Part shown: positions 35,264 to 43,844 of the stretch, piece after piece
Layout of the letters: each line of letters opens with the position of its first letter
Numbering within the stretch: position 1 is the first letter of the stretch
NCBI GenBank assembly: GCA_034932485.1
Contig: JAYFOQ010000021.1
Coordinates: 124,001-188,000 of the forward strand
Origin: Gordonibacter sp034932485
GTDB lineage: Bacteria; Actinomycetota; Coriobacteriia; Coriobacteriales; Eggerthellaceae
Direction of reading: 5' to 3'
DNA: 64,000 nucleotides
The notes under the pieces: model-generated
What the model saw: only the letters and a program-made list of their open reading frames with translations
What the model was told of the DNA's origin: nothing
The model's database searches: none
Program-made: the position numbers and the translations under genes

Positions 35264-36187
35264 CTAGAGATTCTGCCTTACCCAGGAAATATTATCCTTA
35301 ACCGTGGCAATAAGCTCATTGATGTCGTCAAACTTTCGCATAGCACGTAACCATTGCAGAAACTCAACCTTAATAGCAGAGCCATATAAATCGCCATCAA
35401 AATCAAGTAAATGGACTTCGCATGTTGCTGTCGCGCGGTCGACAAAAGTAGCAGGAACACCCACGTTTACCGCCGCCTTGTATCGAATTCCGTTCACCGT
35501 AGCCCAGGCTGCATATACACCATCACCCAACGCTCGCAACTGATCAGAAACTTTGAGGTTAGCGGTACGAAATCCGAAATCACCCCCTTCGCCACGTCCC
35601 GGCTCTACCGTGCCGGTTATGAAATAGGCACGAGTAAGCAAGCGATTTGCCTCCGTAATATCACCTTGAGCCAAGAGTAATCGAATACGTGTTGCAGTAA
35701 CCGGAGCCCCGTCCTCACTCTCGAGGTCGTGGGCATTAATCAGGGTACCCATTCGAGCACCCCAGGTATCCAACTCGCGTACCGAGCCACCTGCTCGTGC
35801 GCCAAACCGGAAGTCGTAGCCCACATGCAAATGAGCCGGTACCTGACCATCAAACGTTGCCTCAAGAAAGGCTTCAGGCGAAAGTGACGAGAACGTGTCC
35901 GTAAAAGGCAAAACTACTACCGCGTCTACCCCCGTAGAAGCCAGCATAGTTAGACGCTCGTCGTTGGTCATAAGCTTTTTTAGGCGTTGAGGATGAAATA
36001 CCTCATCGGGATCAATATCGAAAGTGAGAGCAATACTGGTACCGCCATTTTCATGCGCCGTCTGCTGAGCTTGAGCCAGTAAAAATCGATGTCCCATATG
36101 AACGCCATCAAACACCCCAAATGCACACGAAGAGTCCTTGAAGAAGTGATGATCGAACGAATCGTCAACCCTATATATCTCCGCCAC
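35264..36187 (-). CDS. ribF: Bifunctional riboflavin kinase/FAD synthetase
   Basis: It makes FMN and FAD. The GTG at 36187 (reads VAEIYRVDDSF) overlaps the truB 3' end by 17 bases and follows AGGGGTG; upstream residues of the longer frame are inside truB. The 307-residue protein has the FAD synthetase start AFGVFDGVHMGHR, the VGYDFRFGARAGG segment, and the riboflavin kinase domain from about 180 (PGRGEGGDFGFRTANL). It is the last gene of the rimP-nusA-infB operon, the same place as in many Gram-positive bacteria. Confidence 0.94.
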   Translation of the reverse strand: MAEIYRVDDSFDHHFFKDSSCAFGVFDGVHMGHRFLLAQAQQTAHENGGTSIALTFDIDPDEVFHPQRLKKLMTNDERLTMLASTGVDAVVVLPFTDTFSSLSPEAFLEATFDGQVPAHLHVGYDFRFGARAGGSVRELDTWGARMGTLINAHDLESEDGAPVTATRIRLLLAQGDITEANRLLTRAYFITGTVEPGRGEGGDFGFRTANLKVSDQLRALGDGVYAAWATVNGIRYKAAVNVGVPATFVDRATATCEVHLLDFDGDLYGSAIKVEFLQWLRAMRKFDDINELIATVKDNISWVRQNL

Positions 36188-37187
36188 GAGACACCCCTGT
36201 CTGAAACACGCATCGCGCCTTAAACTGATCGCGACTCTTATCGTACTCATAGAGCGCCACCAGGCGGTTTTCCGCAATAATTGCTATGATCTCCCCGGCG
36301 TACGGCTCCTCACAACTCTCACGTACTCCTGCTGTACAGGCGCAAAATTCGGCTTCAAGCGACGCACGACGCCGCTCGAACAGTGTTGTCGTGCAAGCAG
36401 AAAGCGCATTACCGTTACCTACTACGGTCGCAAGCGCGCCTTCAACATAAGCAAAACGCACACCCAATAGACGCACAGGATCAAGAGCAGCCCGCTCCTT
36501 CTCCTGCTCAAGCGCTTCTAGCGACAAACACTCTTCAAGCTGCAGCAAACCCAGTTGTGTGCGTTCAAGCGCAGCAACATGCGCCGGACAACCTAGTGCT
36601 ACGCCAGCATCACGGGCAAGTGCCCGAATATACGTACCCTTCGACACCCGAAATTCCACATCCCAAAAAGGACGCATACCGTCTGCTTCACCATCTGACA
36701 CATCTAGCAAGCAAGCCTCATACACCTCAATATCACGCGGTGTCAATTCAATGATGGTACCTTGTCGAGCGGCTTCGTAAGCCTTTTTTCCGCCAACTTT
36801 AATAGCCGAATATGCCGGTGGCATCTGCTTGCGTGCGCCAACGAGTCCCGAAACAAATTCTGCCGCAAACGCTGGGTCAGTAACCCGCGTTGGCACGTCA
36901 CCCGTACGCACAATCTCACCCTCAGCATCATCGGTAGTAGTAGATGCCCCGAACGCGATACGCACACGATAACATTTATCATGACCAACCAGATAAGCAT
37001 CTAAACGTGTAGCTGGCCCAACACAGATAGGCAGCACCCCTGTTGCCATGGGATCGAGGGTACCGGTATGCCCTACTCGACGTTCACCAAATATGCGACG
37101 ACAAACATTCACCACATCATGCGAGCTCATGCCCGCAGGTTTATCTACTCCCACAATCAGCGAGAGCCCTGAAGTTCCTCGCTTCAC
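36171..37187 (-). CDS. truB: tRNA pseudouridine(55) synthase
   Basis: The start is GTG at 37187, overlapping the nrnA stop. The 338-residue protein has the TruB core VDKPAGMSSHDVV, the catalytic Asp in GHTGTLDPMATGVLP, and MPPAYSAIKVGGKKAYEAAR. The C-terminal 70-80 residues are longer than in the basic enzyme and include two cysteine-bearing stretches of no known role. It modifies U55 in the T-loop of tRNAs. Confidence 0.95.
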   Translation of the reverse strand: MKRGTSGLSLIVGVDKPAGMSSHDVVNVCRRIFGERRVGHTGTLDPMATGVLPICVGPATRLDAYLVGHDKCYRVRIAFGASTTTDDAEGEIVRTGDVPTRVTDPAFAAEFVSGLVGARKQMPPAYSAIKVGGKKAYEAARQGTIIELTPRDIEVYEACLLDVSDGEADGMRPFWDVEFRVSKGTYIRALARDAGVALGCPAHVAALERTQLGLLQLEECLSLEALEQEKERAALDPVRLLGVRFAYVEGALATVVGNGNALSACTTTLFERRRASLEAEFCACTAGVRESCEEPYAGEIIAIIAENRLVALYEYDKSRDQFKARCVFQTGVSRGGDI

Positions 37188-38200
37188 GACGTATAGCCCT
37201 CCATGTCGTTCTCGCCTAGAGCTTCATCCAATAGATTGCAAACGCGCTCCACCGCTGTTTCAATAGATCCCGAAATGGTAAACCCAGCCGCAGCCTTATG
37301 GCCACCACCATTCATCGTACGCGCGAGTGCCGCCACATCTGTGTCGTCTTTTGCCCGAAAGCTACCACGTACGGAATCGGGCTGTTCGCGTAGTACACAG
37401 GCTACGCGCACGCCACTCAACGAACGTAAGGCATCGATAACTGGCTCGGCATCGGCTTTTACCGCGCCGAGGCGTTCAAAATCGTCTAATCCGAGCCAAC
37501 TGAGAACATAAGATCCGTCTGAAGCGAAACGAGCGCGCTCAACAACAAGAGCTTCCAACTGAACGGAAGGTAAGGTACGACTCTGAAAAATATCACGCGA
37601 CACTTTCGCCGGCTCTGCACCCGCTTCGACCATGGCGGCAGCCGCAGCCAACGCCGCATAGTCGGTATTTTGATACTGGAAGCGGCCCGTATCGGTAACT
37701 AAACCGGTATAGCAGCACGTCGCTATTGCGCCCGAACGGTCAGCACCCATAAGCCCCGCAAGCTCCCATACCAACATGGTGGTTGAAGCTACATCCGGAT
37801 CTACATAAGCCAATTCGGTCATACGCCCATCAGTCGCATGATGATCAATGGTGGCAGAATACTCGCACTTATTCAGCAAATGCACAGCCGCCGAGTTCAT
37901 GCGGTCGCGTGTGGGGACATCTACTGCAATGAACGTATTTGCAGCACCGGCGTATCCCGGAGCCGGCAGAAGTTCGTCTGCTCCGGGTAGAAACGACAGC
38001 CGAGCATCAATAGGCTCGTCTTTCGCCAAAAGACATACCGCCTGCTTGCCAACAGATCGCAGCGCATGCATGAGTGCAAGCTGTGATCCTAGGCAATCGC
38101 CGTCAGGGCTTACATGTCCACAGATAACGAAGTTGTCATGTGCAAGCAAAAACTCTGCAAGCTCGCTCAAGTCGATATTCGTTTGGGGCGTAACACTCAT
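37184..38200 (-). CDS. nrnA: DHH phosphoesterase, NrnA-type (nanoRNase/pAp phosphatase)
   Basis: The 338-residue protein has GHVSPDGDCLGSQLAL, the Asp pair region YATIDHHATDG (DHH motif) and a C-terminal DHHA1 domain ending in MNGGGHKAAAGF. NrnA degrades short oligoribonucleotides and dephosphorylates pAp or, in relatives, linear dinucleotides such as pApA. It lies between rbfA (ATGA overlap) and truB (overlap), its usual place. Confidence 0.93.
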   Translation of the reverse strand: MSVTPQTNIDLSELAEFLLAHDNFVICGHVSPDGDCLGSQLALMHALRSVGKQAVCLLAKDEPIDARLSFLPGADELLPAPGYAGAANTFIAVDVPTRDRMNSAAVHLLNKCEYSATIDHHATDGRMTELAYVDPDVASTTMLVWELAGLMGADRSGAIATCCYTGLVTDTGRFQYQNTDYAALAAAAAMVEAGAEPAKVSRDIFQSRTLPSVQLEALVVERARFASDGSYVLSWLGLDDFERLGAVKADAEPVIDALRSLSGVRVACVLREQPDSVRGSFRAKDDTDVAALARTMNGGGHKAAAGFTISGSIETAVERVCNLLDEALGENDMEGYTS

Positions 38201-38628
38201 GCGTGCGACTCCTGCTCTTCCGCTCGGGCATTCGCCTCAGGATCGGCATCGGCCGGCACATCAGACTCTGTCGGAGCGCTAATTGCGTTGCGATGCGCAT
38301 CTGCCGCAAGAGCACTGGCAATACGCTCCGCTTGGTCAACGCTTTTATCCAGAAGGAAACGCAGTTCTGGAGCAATACGCCAAGAAAGCTTACGCGCCAT
38401 AAGTGAACGTATACGGCCAGCAGCTTTAGAAAAAGCCTCAGCCACATCTTCGTAACGCTCCGGCTCAGTGGTATAAAACACATTGCACACACTGCGGTCA
38501 TAGCTGACTTCACACCCGGTAATGGTAACCATTTCCAGACGAGGATCAGAGATTTCAAACAAAAGAATGCTTGCAATAACCTCGCGTGCTTGTTCGTTGA
38601 CCTTGCGGTTCGAAGAACCTTGTTTCAT
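38197..38628 (-). CDS. rbfA: 30S ribosome-binding factor A
   Basis: The 143-residue protein has the RbfA KH-like fold (about 1-112; EQAREVIASILLFEISDPRL and LSWRIAPELRFLLDKSVDQA). It helps mature the 30S 5' end of 16S rRNA. The C-terminal 30 residues are acidic and Ala/Glu-rich. It starts 108 bases after infB and overlaps nrnA. Confidence 0.95.
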   Translation of the reverse strand: MKQGSSNRKVNEQAREVIASILLFEISDPRLEMVTITGCEVSYDRSVCNVFYTTEPERYEDVAEAFSKAAGRIRSLMARKLSWRIAPELRFLLDKSVDQAERIASALAADAHRNAISAPTESDVPADADPEANARAEEQESHA

Positions 38629-38736
38629 AATGCCATCTCCTTCCGAAGAGGGGTTACGCGCAAAACGCGCCCGTCAAATCCAGTGTAACGTGGAACGTTC
38701 GACGAGCGCGCGATTTTTTACAATGACGGAAAACGG

Positions 38737-41499
38737 TTACTCGGTACGTTCGACTTCTTTTACCTGATAGCCCTCAATAGTATCGCCTACTTTAAGGTCT
38801 TGATAGCCGTTAATACCAATGCCACACTCGTAACCTTGCTTCACGGTTTTTACGTCGTCCTTGAAACGACGCAGGCTAGCCATGGTGCCTTCAAAGATAA
38901 CGGTACCGTCACGCACAATGCGCACCTTGTCATCACGGTTGATCTCACCCTCAATGACATGGCAACCTGCAATTGTTCCTACCTTTGGCACCTTAAACGT
39001 CTCGCGCACCTCGGCAATTCCCGTATCCACTTCCACGATATCCGGAGAAAGCAAGCCCACACGCGCCGCATTAATCTCCTCGATAGCCTGATAGATAACA
39101 CGGTACAGACGAATATCAACCTTCTCTTTTTCAGCCTGCACCTTAGACTTGCCAGTCGGTCGCACATTAAAGCCAATGATAATGGCATCGGAAGCCGAAG
39201 CTAGCGTTACGTCGGTTTCAGTAATACCACCAACAGCTGCATGAACAATATTGATGCGAACCTCAGACTGATCCATCTTCTCGAACGCATCGCGCAACGC
39301 CTCGATAGAGCCCTGTACATCAGCCTTCACAATGAGGTTCAAATCGGTCTGCTTGCCCTCTTCAATACGGCTGAACAGGTCATCCAAACTTATGTGCGAC
39401 TTCGTCTCTTGCTCGGCCAAGCGGGCACGCAAAGCACGTTCTTCAGCGAGCTTACGCGCATCACGCTCGTCATCAAACACGCGGAATTCGTCGCCAGCTA
39501 CCGGAACACTGTTCAGGCCAAGAATCTCGACCGGATCGGCCGGGAACGCAGCATCAACATGCTTACCGCGCGGATCAACCAAAGCGCGAACGCGTCCATA
39601 AGAGGTGCCGGCCACCACAATATCACCTGGATGCATGGTACCGCGGTGTACAAGTACGGTAGCAACCGGACCGCGGCCCTTGTCTAAGTTAGCCTCAATA
39701 ACAAAACCAGAAGCTTCGGCGTTGGGATTCGCCCTCAGTTCCAGCACATCGGCCTGTAAGATAATAGTTTCCAGCACGTCGTCGATATGCAAGCGCTGCT
39801 TAGCAGACACCTCGACAAACATGTTCGTGCCACCCCACTCCTCAGGGATAATGCCATACTCCGTAAGCTCCTGACGCACACGATCGGGGTTCGCACCGGG
39901 CTTGTCGATCTTATTCACCGCCACCACAACAGGCACGTTAGCAGCCTTCGCGTGGTTGATAGCCTCAACAGTTTGCGGCATAACGCCGTCGTCGGCAGCC
40001 ACAACCAGCACAATAACGTCGGTAACCTGAGCACCGCGAGCACGCATGGCCGTAAACGCCTCGTGACCCGGCGTGTCAATAAACGTAATTTGCTTGCCAT
40101 CAATTTCTACAACTGAAGCGCCAATATGCTGCGTGATACCACCGGCTTCACCTGCCGCCACGCCGGTGTCACGGATGGCATCGAGTAGCGATGTCTTTCC
40201 GTGGTCAACATGGCCCATTACGGTAACCACCGGAGGACGCGGCTCAAGTTCGGCGTCGCTGTCGTGGTAGACGACGGCATACTCTTCCTCAGGAGAGACA
40301 ACGCGCACCTTGCGACCCATGTCGTCGGCGATAAGCTCCACCAAATCGTCTCCCATAGATTGCGTCAACGTAAGTACCTGTCCGAGCAGGAATAGGCGTT
40401 TGATAACATCGTTAGGCTGTACGCCAATAAGTTCGGCAAACTTGGCCACGGTGGCACCCTGTGGTATCTCGACCACCGAATCGTCCAAAACGAGTGAGGG
40501 GTCGAGCCCCTTCTCGATAGCCTCAAGCTCCATGCGCTCACGTGTTTCAGCCTCACGCTTCTCTTTGCGCTTTTTGCGGCGTCCTTCACCTTCGCCAGAA
40601 CTTGCAGCAGCCACAGCAGCACGAGCCTCGGCTAACACCTTATCGCGCTGAAGTTTCTCGGCTTGAACAGCCATCTGGGCGTAACGATCTTCAGAGGGAA
40701 CCTGCTGGGCTTCGAGTTCGGGAACAATTTGCTCCTTGCGACCACCCTTTTTGCCTCCCTTGCGTCCAGAATCTTTCGGCGCCGTAGCACGTTGGGAACC
40801 GGCAGCGCCAGCCTGCTTCTTCTGCTCTTCAATACGCTGCTTTTCTGCCTCAATCTGAGAAAGCAGCGAGTCGAAGCCGGATGCCTTCTTTGCACCAGCG
40901 ACCGGAGCAGGTTTACGTTCAGATACGGCAGTGGGCACGGGGGCACCCTTCTGCTTTCTACCATTGCGCTGACGCAGAGCCTCTTCTACCGCCTGCTTCT
41001 TTGCTACTTCTGCGGCCATCTTGGAAGCACGAGCACGAGCACGAGCTTCTGCCGCCTCTCGAGCAACGCGCTCCTTCTCGCTCTCAATCTGGCTAGCAAG
41101 CCCCTGGAATGGCGATGGAGTAGAAGTTTTCTTCGACTGTTCTTCACCAGCAGACTCGGGAGAACCTTCTTCTTCCTCGGACTCACGGCGGGCACGCTCA
41201 GCCTCGCGGGCAGCACGTTCTTGCTCAACAGCTTCACGGCGAGCACGTTCTTCGTCAGCACGCTTCTGCTCGGCCTCTTCCTGCTCGCGGGCAAATTCAG
41301 CAGCTTCAGCAGCTTCCAACTGACCAGCACGCTGTTTGATCTCCGGTGCTAGGTTCTTGCGAATCTTCTCCACGTAGGCATCAGCAAGCATGCTCGCGTG
41401 ACTCTTCGCGGGTATTTTCATCTCGATTAGCTTGTCGAGTAAATCTTTGCTCGACATCTCGAATTCCTTCGCCAACTCATGTACGCGCATGCTGGCCAT
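38737..41499 (-). CDS. infB: Translation initiation factor IF-2
   Basis: The 920-residue protein has an N-terminal IF2N domain (about 1-55), a long charged Glu/Ala/Arg/Lys linker (about 56-335) that carries short repeats FDSLLSQIEAEK and FQGLASQIESEK, a second IF2N-like module (about 340-400), and a GTPase domain with GHVDHGKT at 429-436, DTPGHEAF and NKID. Domains II-IV follow. It places initiator tRNA on the ribosome. The ylxR stop is 17 bases upstream. Confidence 0.97.
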   Translation of the reverse strand: MASMRVHELAKEFEMSSKDLLDKLIEMKIPAKSHASMLADAYVEKIRKNLAPEIKQRAGQLEAAEAAEFAREQEEAEQKRADEERARREAVEQERAAREAERARRESEEEEGSPESAGEEQSKKTSTPSPFQGLASQIESEKERVAREAAEARARARASKMAAEVAKKQAVEEALRQRNGRKQKGAPVPTAVSERKPAPVAGAKKASGFDSLLSQIEAEKQRIEEQKKQAGAAGSQRATAPKDSGRKGGKKGGRKEQIVPELEAQQVPSEDRYAQMAVQAEKLQRDKVLAEARAAVAAASSGEGEGRRKKRKEKREAETRERMELEAIEKGLDPSLVLDDSVVEIPQGATVAKFAELIGVQPNDVIKRLFLLGQVLTLTQSMGDDLVELIADDMGRKVRVVSPEEEYAVVYHDSDAELEPRPPVVTVMGHVDHGKTSLLDAIRDTGVAAGEAGGITQHIGASVVEIDGKQITFIDTPGHEAFTAMRARGAQVTDVIVLVVAADDGVMPQTVEAINHAKAANVPVVVAVNKIDKPGANPDRVRQELTEYGIIPEEWGGTNMFVEVSAKQRLHIDDVLETIILQADVLELRANPNAEASGFVIEANLDKGRGPVATVLVHRGTMHPGDIVVAGTSYGRVRALVDPRGKHVDAAFPADPVEILGLNSVPVAGDEFRVFDDERDARKLAEERALRARLAEQETKSHISLDDLFSRIEEGKQTDLNLIVKADVQGSIEALRDAFEKMDQSEVRINIVHAAVGGITETDVTLASASDAIIIGFNVRPTGKSKVQAEKEKVDIRLYRVIYQAIEEINAARVGLLSPDIVEVDTGIAEVRETFKVPKVGTIAGCHVIEGEINRDDKVRIVRDGTVIFEGTMASLRRFKDDVKTVKQGYECGIGINGYQDLKVGDTIEGYQVKEVERTE

Positions 41500-41516
41500 A
41501 TGATTCTCCTCTTCCC

Positions 41517-41801
41517 TTACGCCTCGCGCAGCGCCGAAGACACCTCGGCTGCGATTCGTTCCAATTCGTCGTGGTCGATCTTTGTCTTCAGCGCCCGTTC
41601 AAGCTTTTTGGTCTTGCATGCGGTGGCAAAGCACGCCTCCGAGCATACGTACGCTCCGCGTCCCGGCGCACGGCCGGTCGCATCGAAAGCCACGCCACCC
41701 TGCGGACGGCGCACGATACGGTGCAGGCTTGCTTTGCCAGACTGCTTCCCGCATGCGATACAACTACGCTGTCGTTTAGTGGTTTCTGTGACCGTCGTCA
41801 T
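41517..41801 (-). CDS. ylxR: YlxR (DUF448) RNA-binding protein
   Basis: The start at 41801 (MTTVTETTKRQRS) follows GAGAGGC; the longer frame runs into nusA. The 94-residue protein has the YlxR signature CIACGKQSGKASLHRIVR and GRAPGRGAYVC. It is normally found between nusA and infB, as here, and has been linked to RNase P and transcription control in other bacteria. Confidence 0.9.
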   Translation of the reverse strand: MTTVTETTKRQRSCIACGKQSGKASLHRIVRRPQGGVAFDATGRAPGRGAYVCSEACFATACKTKKLERALKTKIDHDELERIAAEVSSALREA

Positions 41802-41826
41802 TTCGATTAAGCCTCTCGAATCTTTT

Positions 41827-43038
41827 CTATTCTCCGTCGAGGTCGGCATGAACGCCACAATAACGACCACCGGGGCGGGCATGATTGCGGCAGCGAGTAC
41901 CGTCCTCGCTGGTATAGATACACAATCCCGCTTCGTCGTCGCCATCCTCATCGATAAGCATATTACCTGTGTCCTCAAGAGGTTCACCAGTAAATGATGC
42001 ACTCTTAATATCGATATGCCAACCCGTCAGACGTGCGGCAAGGCGAGCGTTTTGACCCTCTTTGCCAATAGCTAAGGATAACTGATCATCGGGCACAATA
42101 ACGGTAGCGTAATGGTTGTCGTTGTCGATAAGTACGCGAGTAACCTTAGCCGGAGACAGAGCATTAGCCACATAGGTTGCCGCATCGTCATTCCACTGAA
42201 TAACGTCAACACGCTCATTGCGTAGCTCCTCAACCACCATACGTACACGACTACCCTTAGGACCAACGCAGGCACCAACCGGATCAAGATTCGTCTCGCG
42301 CGAAGAAACCGCAATCTTCGAACGTGCACCCGGTTCACGCGCAATGGACTTGATCTCTACCATGCCGTCATAGATCTCAGGCACCTCAATTTCAAAGAGG
42401 CGACGAATAAGGTCGGGATGCGTACGTGAAACTACGATAGGCGGACGCGCCTGTTCACCACGCATCTTGGGCGCGTCGGAATTAGGATCGCGCACCTCGA
42501 TAATAAGCAACTTCAGACGTTGGTTATGACGATAATGTTCGTTGGAGGGACGTTCATTGCGTTCGTTAGGATTACGCTTTTGATCGTAATGCGGCAGTTC
42601 CGCTTCTACCCCATCACGAATTTTGATGATAGTAAAATCGGGGGTGCCCTGCAACACCGTACCCGTCACCAGATCCCCCACACGACCCGAAAATTCCTCA
42701 AAGATAGACTGACGGCCAGCCTCGCGCACAATAGATGCTATAACGCCCTTAGCGTTCTGAGCAGCAATACGACTCACGTCGGCCGGAGTCACATCACGCT
42801 CTTCGAATTGGCTATACTCGCCTGTTTCCTCATCAGGTTCGCCCACTGGCACCAGTTCGTACACATAGATATGACCCGTCTGACGATCGATAGTTACACG
42901 CGCATCCCACTCAAGATCGAGGATATGCTGATAGCTCTTTGCCAGTGATGCCTCAAGGCGCTCGATGAGGTAGAACTCGTCGATTTTCCGCTCGTGGGCC
43001 AGCGCCTGCAAGGCCTCGATTAGTTCTGAAGTTGCCAC
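41827..43038 (-). CDS. nusA: Transcription termination/antitermination protein NusA with Cys-rich tail
   Basis: The GTG at 43038 (VATSELIEALQALA) follows GGAAAGGA. The 403-residue protein has the N-terminal RNA polymerase-binding domain (1-125), S1 (about 120-190), and two KH domains (about 210-345; ACVGPKGSRVRM and LAIGKEGQNARLAAR). The tail after about 355 carries Cys 373, 383, 394 and His 397 (C-x9-C-x10-C-x2-H), ending GRYCGVHADLDGE. That looks like a small zinc site not present in standard NusA. The gene follows rimP by 28 bases. Confidence 0.95.
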   Translation of the reverse strand: MATSELIEALQALAHERKIDEFYLIERLEASLAKSYQHILDLEWDARVTIDRQTGHIYVYELVPVGEPDEETGEYSQFEERDVTPADVSRIAAQNAKGVIASIVREAGRQSIFEEFSGRVGDLVTGTVLQGTPDFTIIKIRDGVEAELPHYDQKRNPNERNERPSNEHYRHNQRLKLLIIEVRDPNSDAPKMRGEQARPPIVVSRTHPDLIRRLFEIEVPEIYDGMVEIKSIAREPGARSKIAVSSRETNLDPVGACVGPKGSRVRMVVEELRNERVDVIQWNDDAATYVANALSPAKVTRVLIDNDNHYATVIVPDDQLSLAIGKEGQNARLAARLTGWHIDIKSASFTGEPLEDTGNMLIDEDGDDEAGLCIYTSEDGTRCRNHARPGGRYCGVHADLDGE

Positions 43039-43066
43039 GTTTGAAGTCCTTTCCTCTGAAGCTCTC

Positions 43067-43537
43067 TCACGAGTTAAAATCGACAACGCCCTTGAGATGG
43101 GCGTGTTTAATGGTAGAAAAAGGTATACACACAGCTCGACCGTCTACGTCAAGTTCGAGCATTTCCTCACCTACAGCAACGATGACGCCAGTAAAAGCAC
43201 TACGTCCTTCAAGTGGTGCGGATGTCTTCACCACTGCCGTACCACCCACAAACTGCGCAAAATGTCTAGGCGTGCGCAACGGCCGATCGATGCCAGGAGA
43301 AGATACCTCCAAGGTGTAAGCACCAGGGAAAGGATCAAGCTCGTCCATAACAGCATTGATCCATGCTTGAGCCGAAGAGAGCTCATCAAAGCTCACGCCA
43401 TCGGGTGTGTCTATATACACACGGATAGTCGGAGCTTTCTTCGCACCCACAACCTCAACGGTTACCACTTCAATACCTTCTGCGGCCGCCCGAGGCGAAA
43501 GCGCATCAAGCAGCTGCTGTTCCTTTTTGCCGAGCAC
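43067..43537 (-). CDS. rimP: Ribosome maturation factor RimP
   Basis: The GTG at 43537 (VLGKKEQQLL) follows AAGGAGGGAG; the longer frame to 43690 has no ribosome site. The 156-residue protein has the RimP pattern VRVYIDTPDGVSFDELSSAQ-like start of the central helix, DPFPGAYTLEVSSPGIDRPL, and a C-terminal SH3-like domain. It assists 30S maturation and begins the operon ending at ribF. Confidence 0.92.
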   Translation of the reverse strand: MLGKKEQQLLDALSPRAAAEGIEVVTVEVVGAKKAPTIRVYIDTPDGVSFDELSSAQAWINAVMDELDPFPGAYTLEVSSPGIDRPLRTPRHFAQFVGGTAVVKTSAPLEGRSAFTGVIVAVGEEMLELDVDGRAVCIPFSTIKHAHLKGVVDFNS

Positions 43538-43703
43538 GTTCGTCTCCCTCCTTGCTGGCACACGTTCATACGACCGTGATGCATACAAGATCGTCGAAAC
43601 CTTCCTTGATAGAGAAGACTTCCGACCCCTTACAAACAAAGAAAGCGGGAACAAGCCCACTTTCTCACGTTTCGAAAGTATGGTGCGCATATAAAACTAA
43701 CCT

Positions 43704-43731
43704 ACTTATGCGCATTGCATAAGTATTTATA
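43704..43731 (-). promoter_or_regulatory. Inverted repeat beside a -10 element upstream of rimP
   Basis: ACTTATGC (43704-43711) and GCATAAGT (43717-43724) are perfect inverted arms around 5 bases. On the minus strand a TATAAA, extended by TGG, lies at 43726-43731 just ahead of it, so the repeat is at the likely transcription start and could be an operator or leader hairpin. A second imperfect hairpin (about 43641-43662) follows in the leader. No good -35 is seen. Confidence 0.45.
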
Positions 43732-43844
43732 CCATATCCTGAGCCTGTTGCCTAGTGAGTCCACCAGACCTGTCGCAATCTCACCACATTTGCAGCCAAG
43801 GTTGCAGTGAGGATTTACCGAACACAAGACAACCTCTCGCCTCA

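Noticed and set aside
40663..41352. A 229-codon Leu/Ser/Thr-rich open frame antisense to infB
   Set aside because: It is the complement of the repetitive Glu/Ala/Lys linker of IF-2, which creates long spurious frames.
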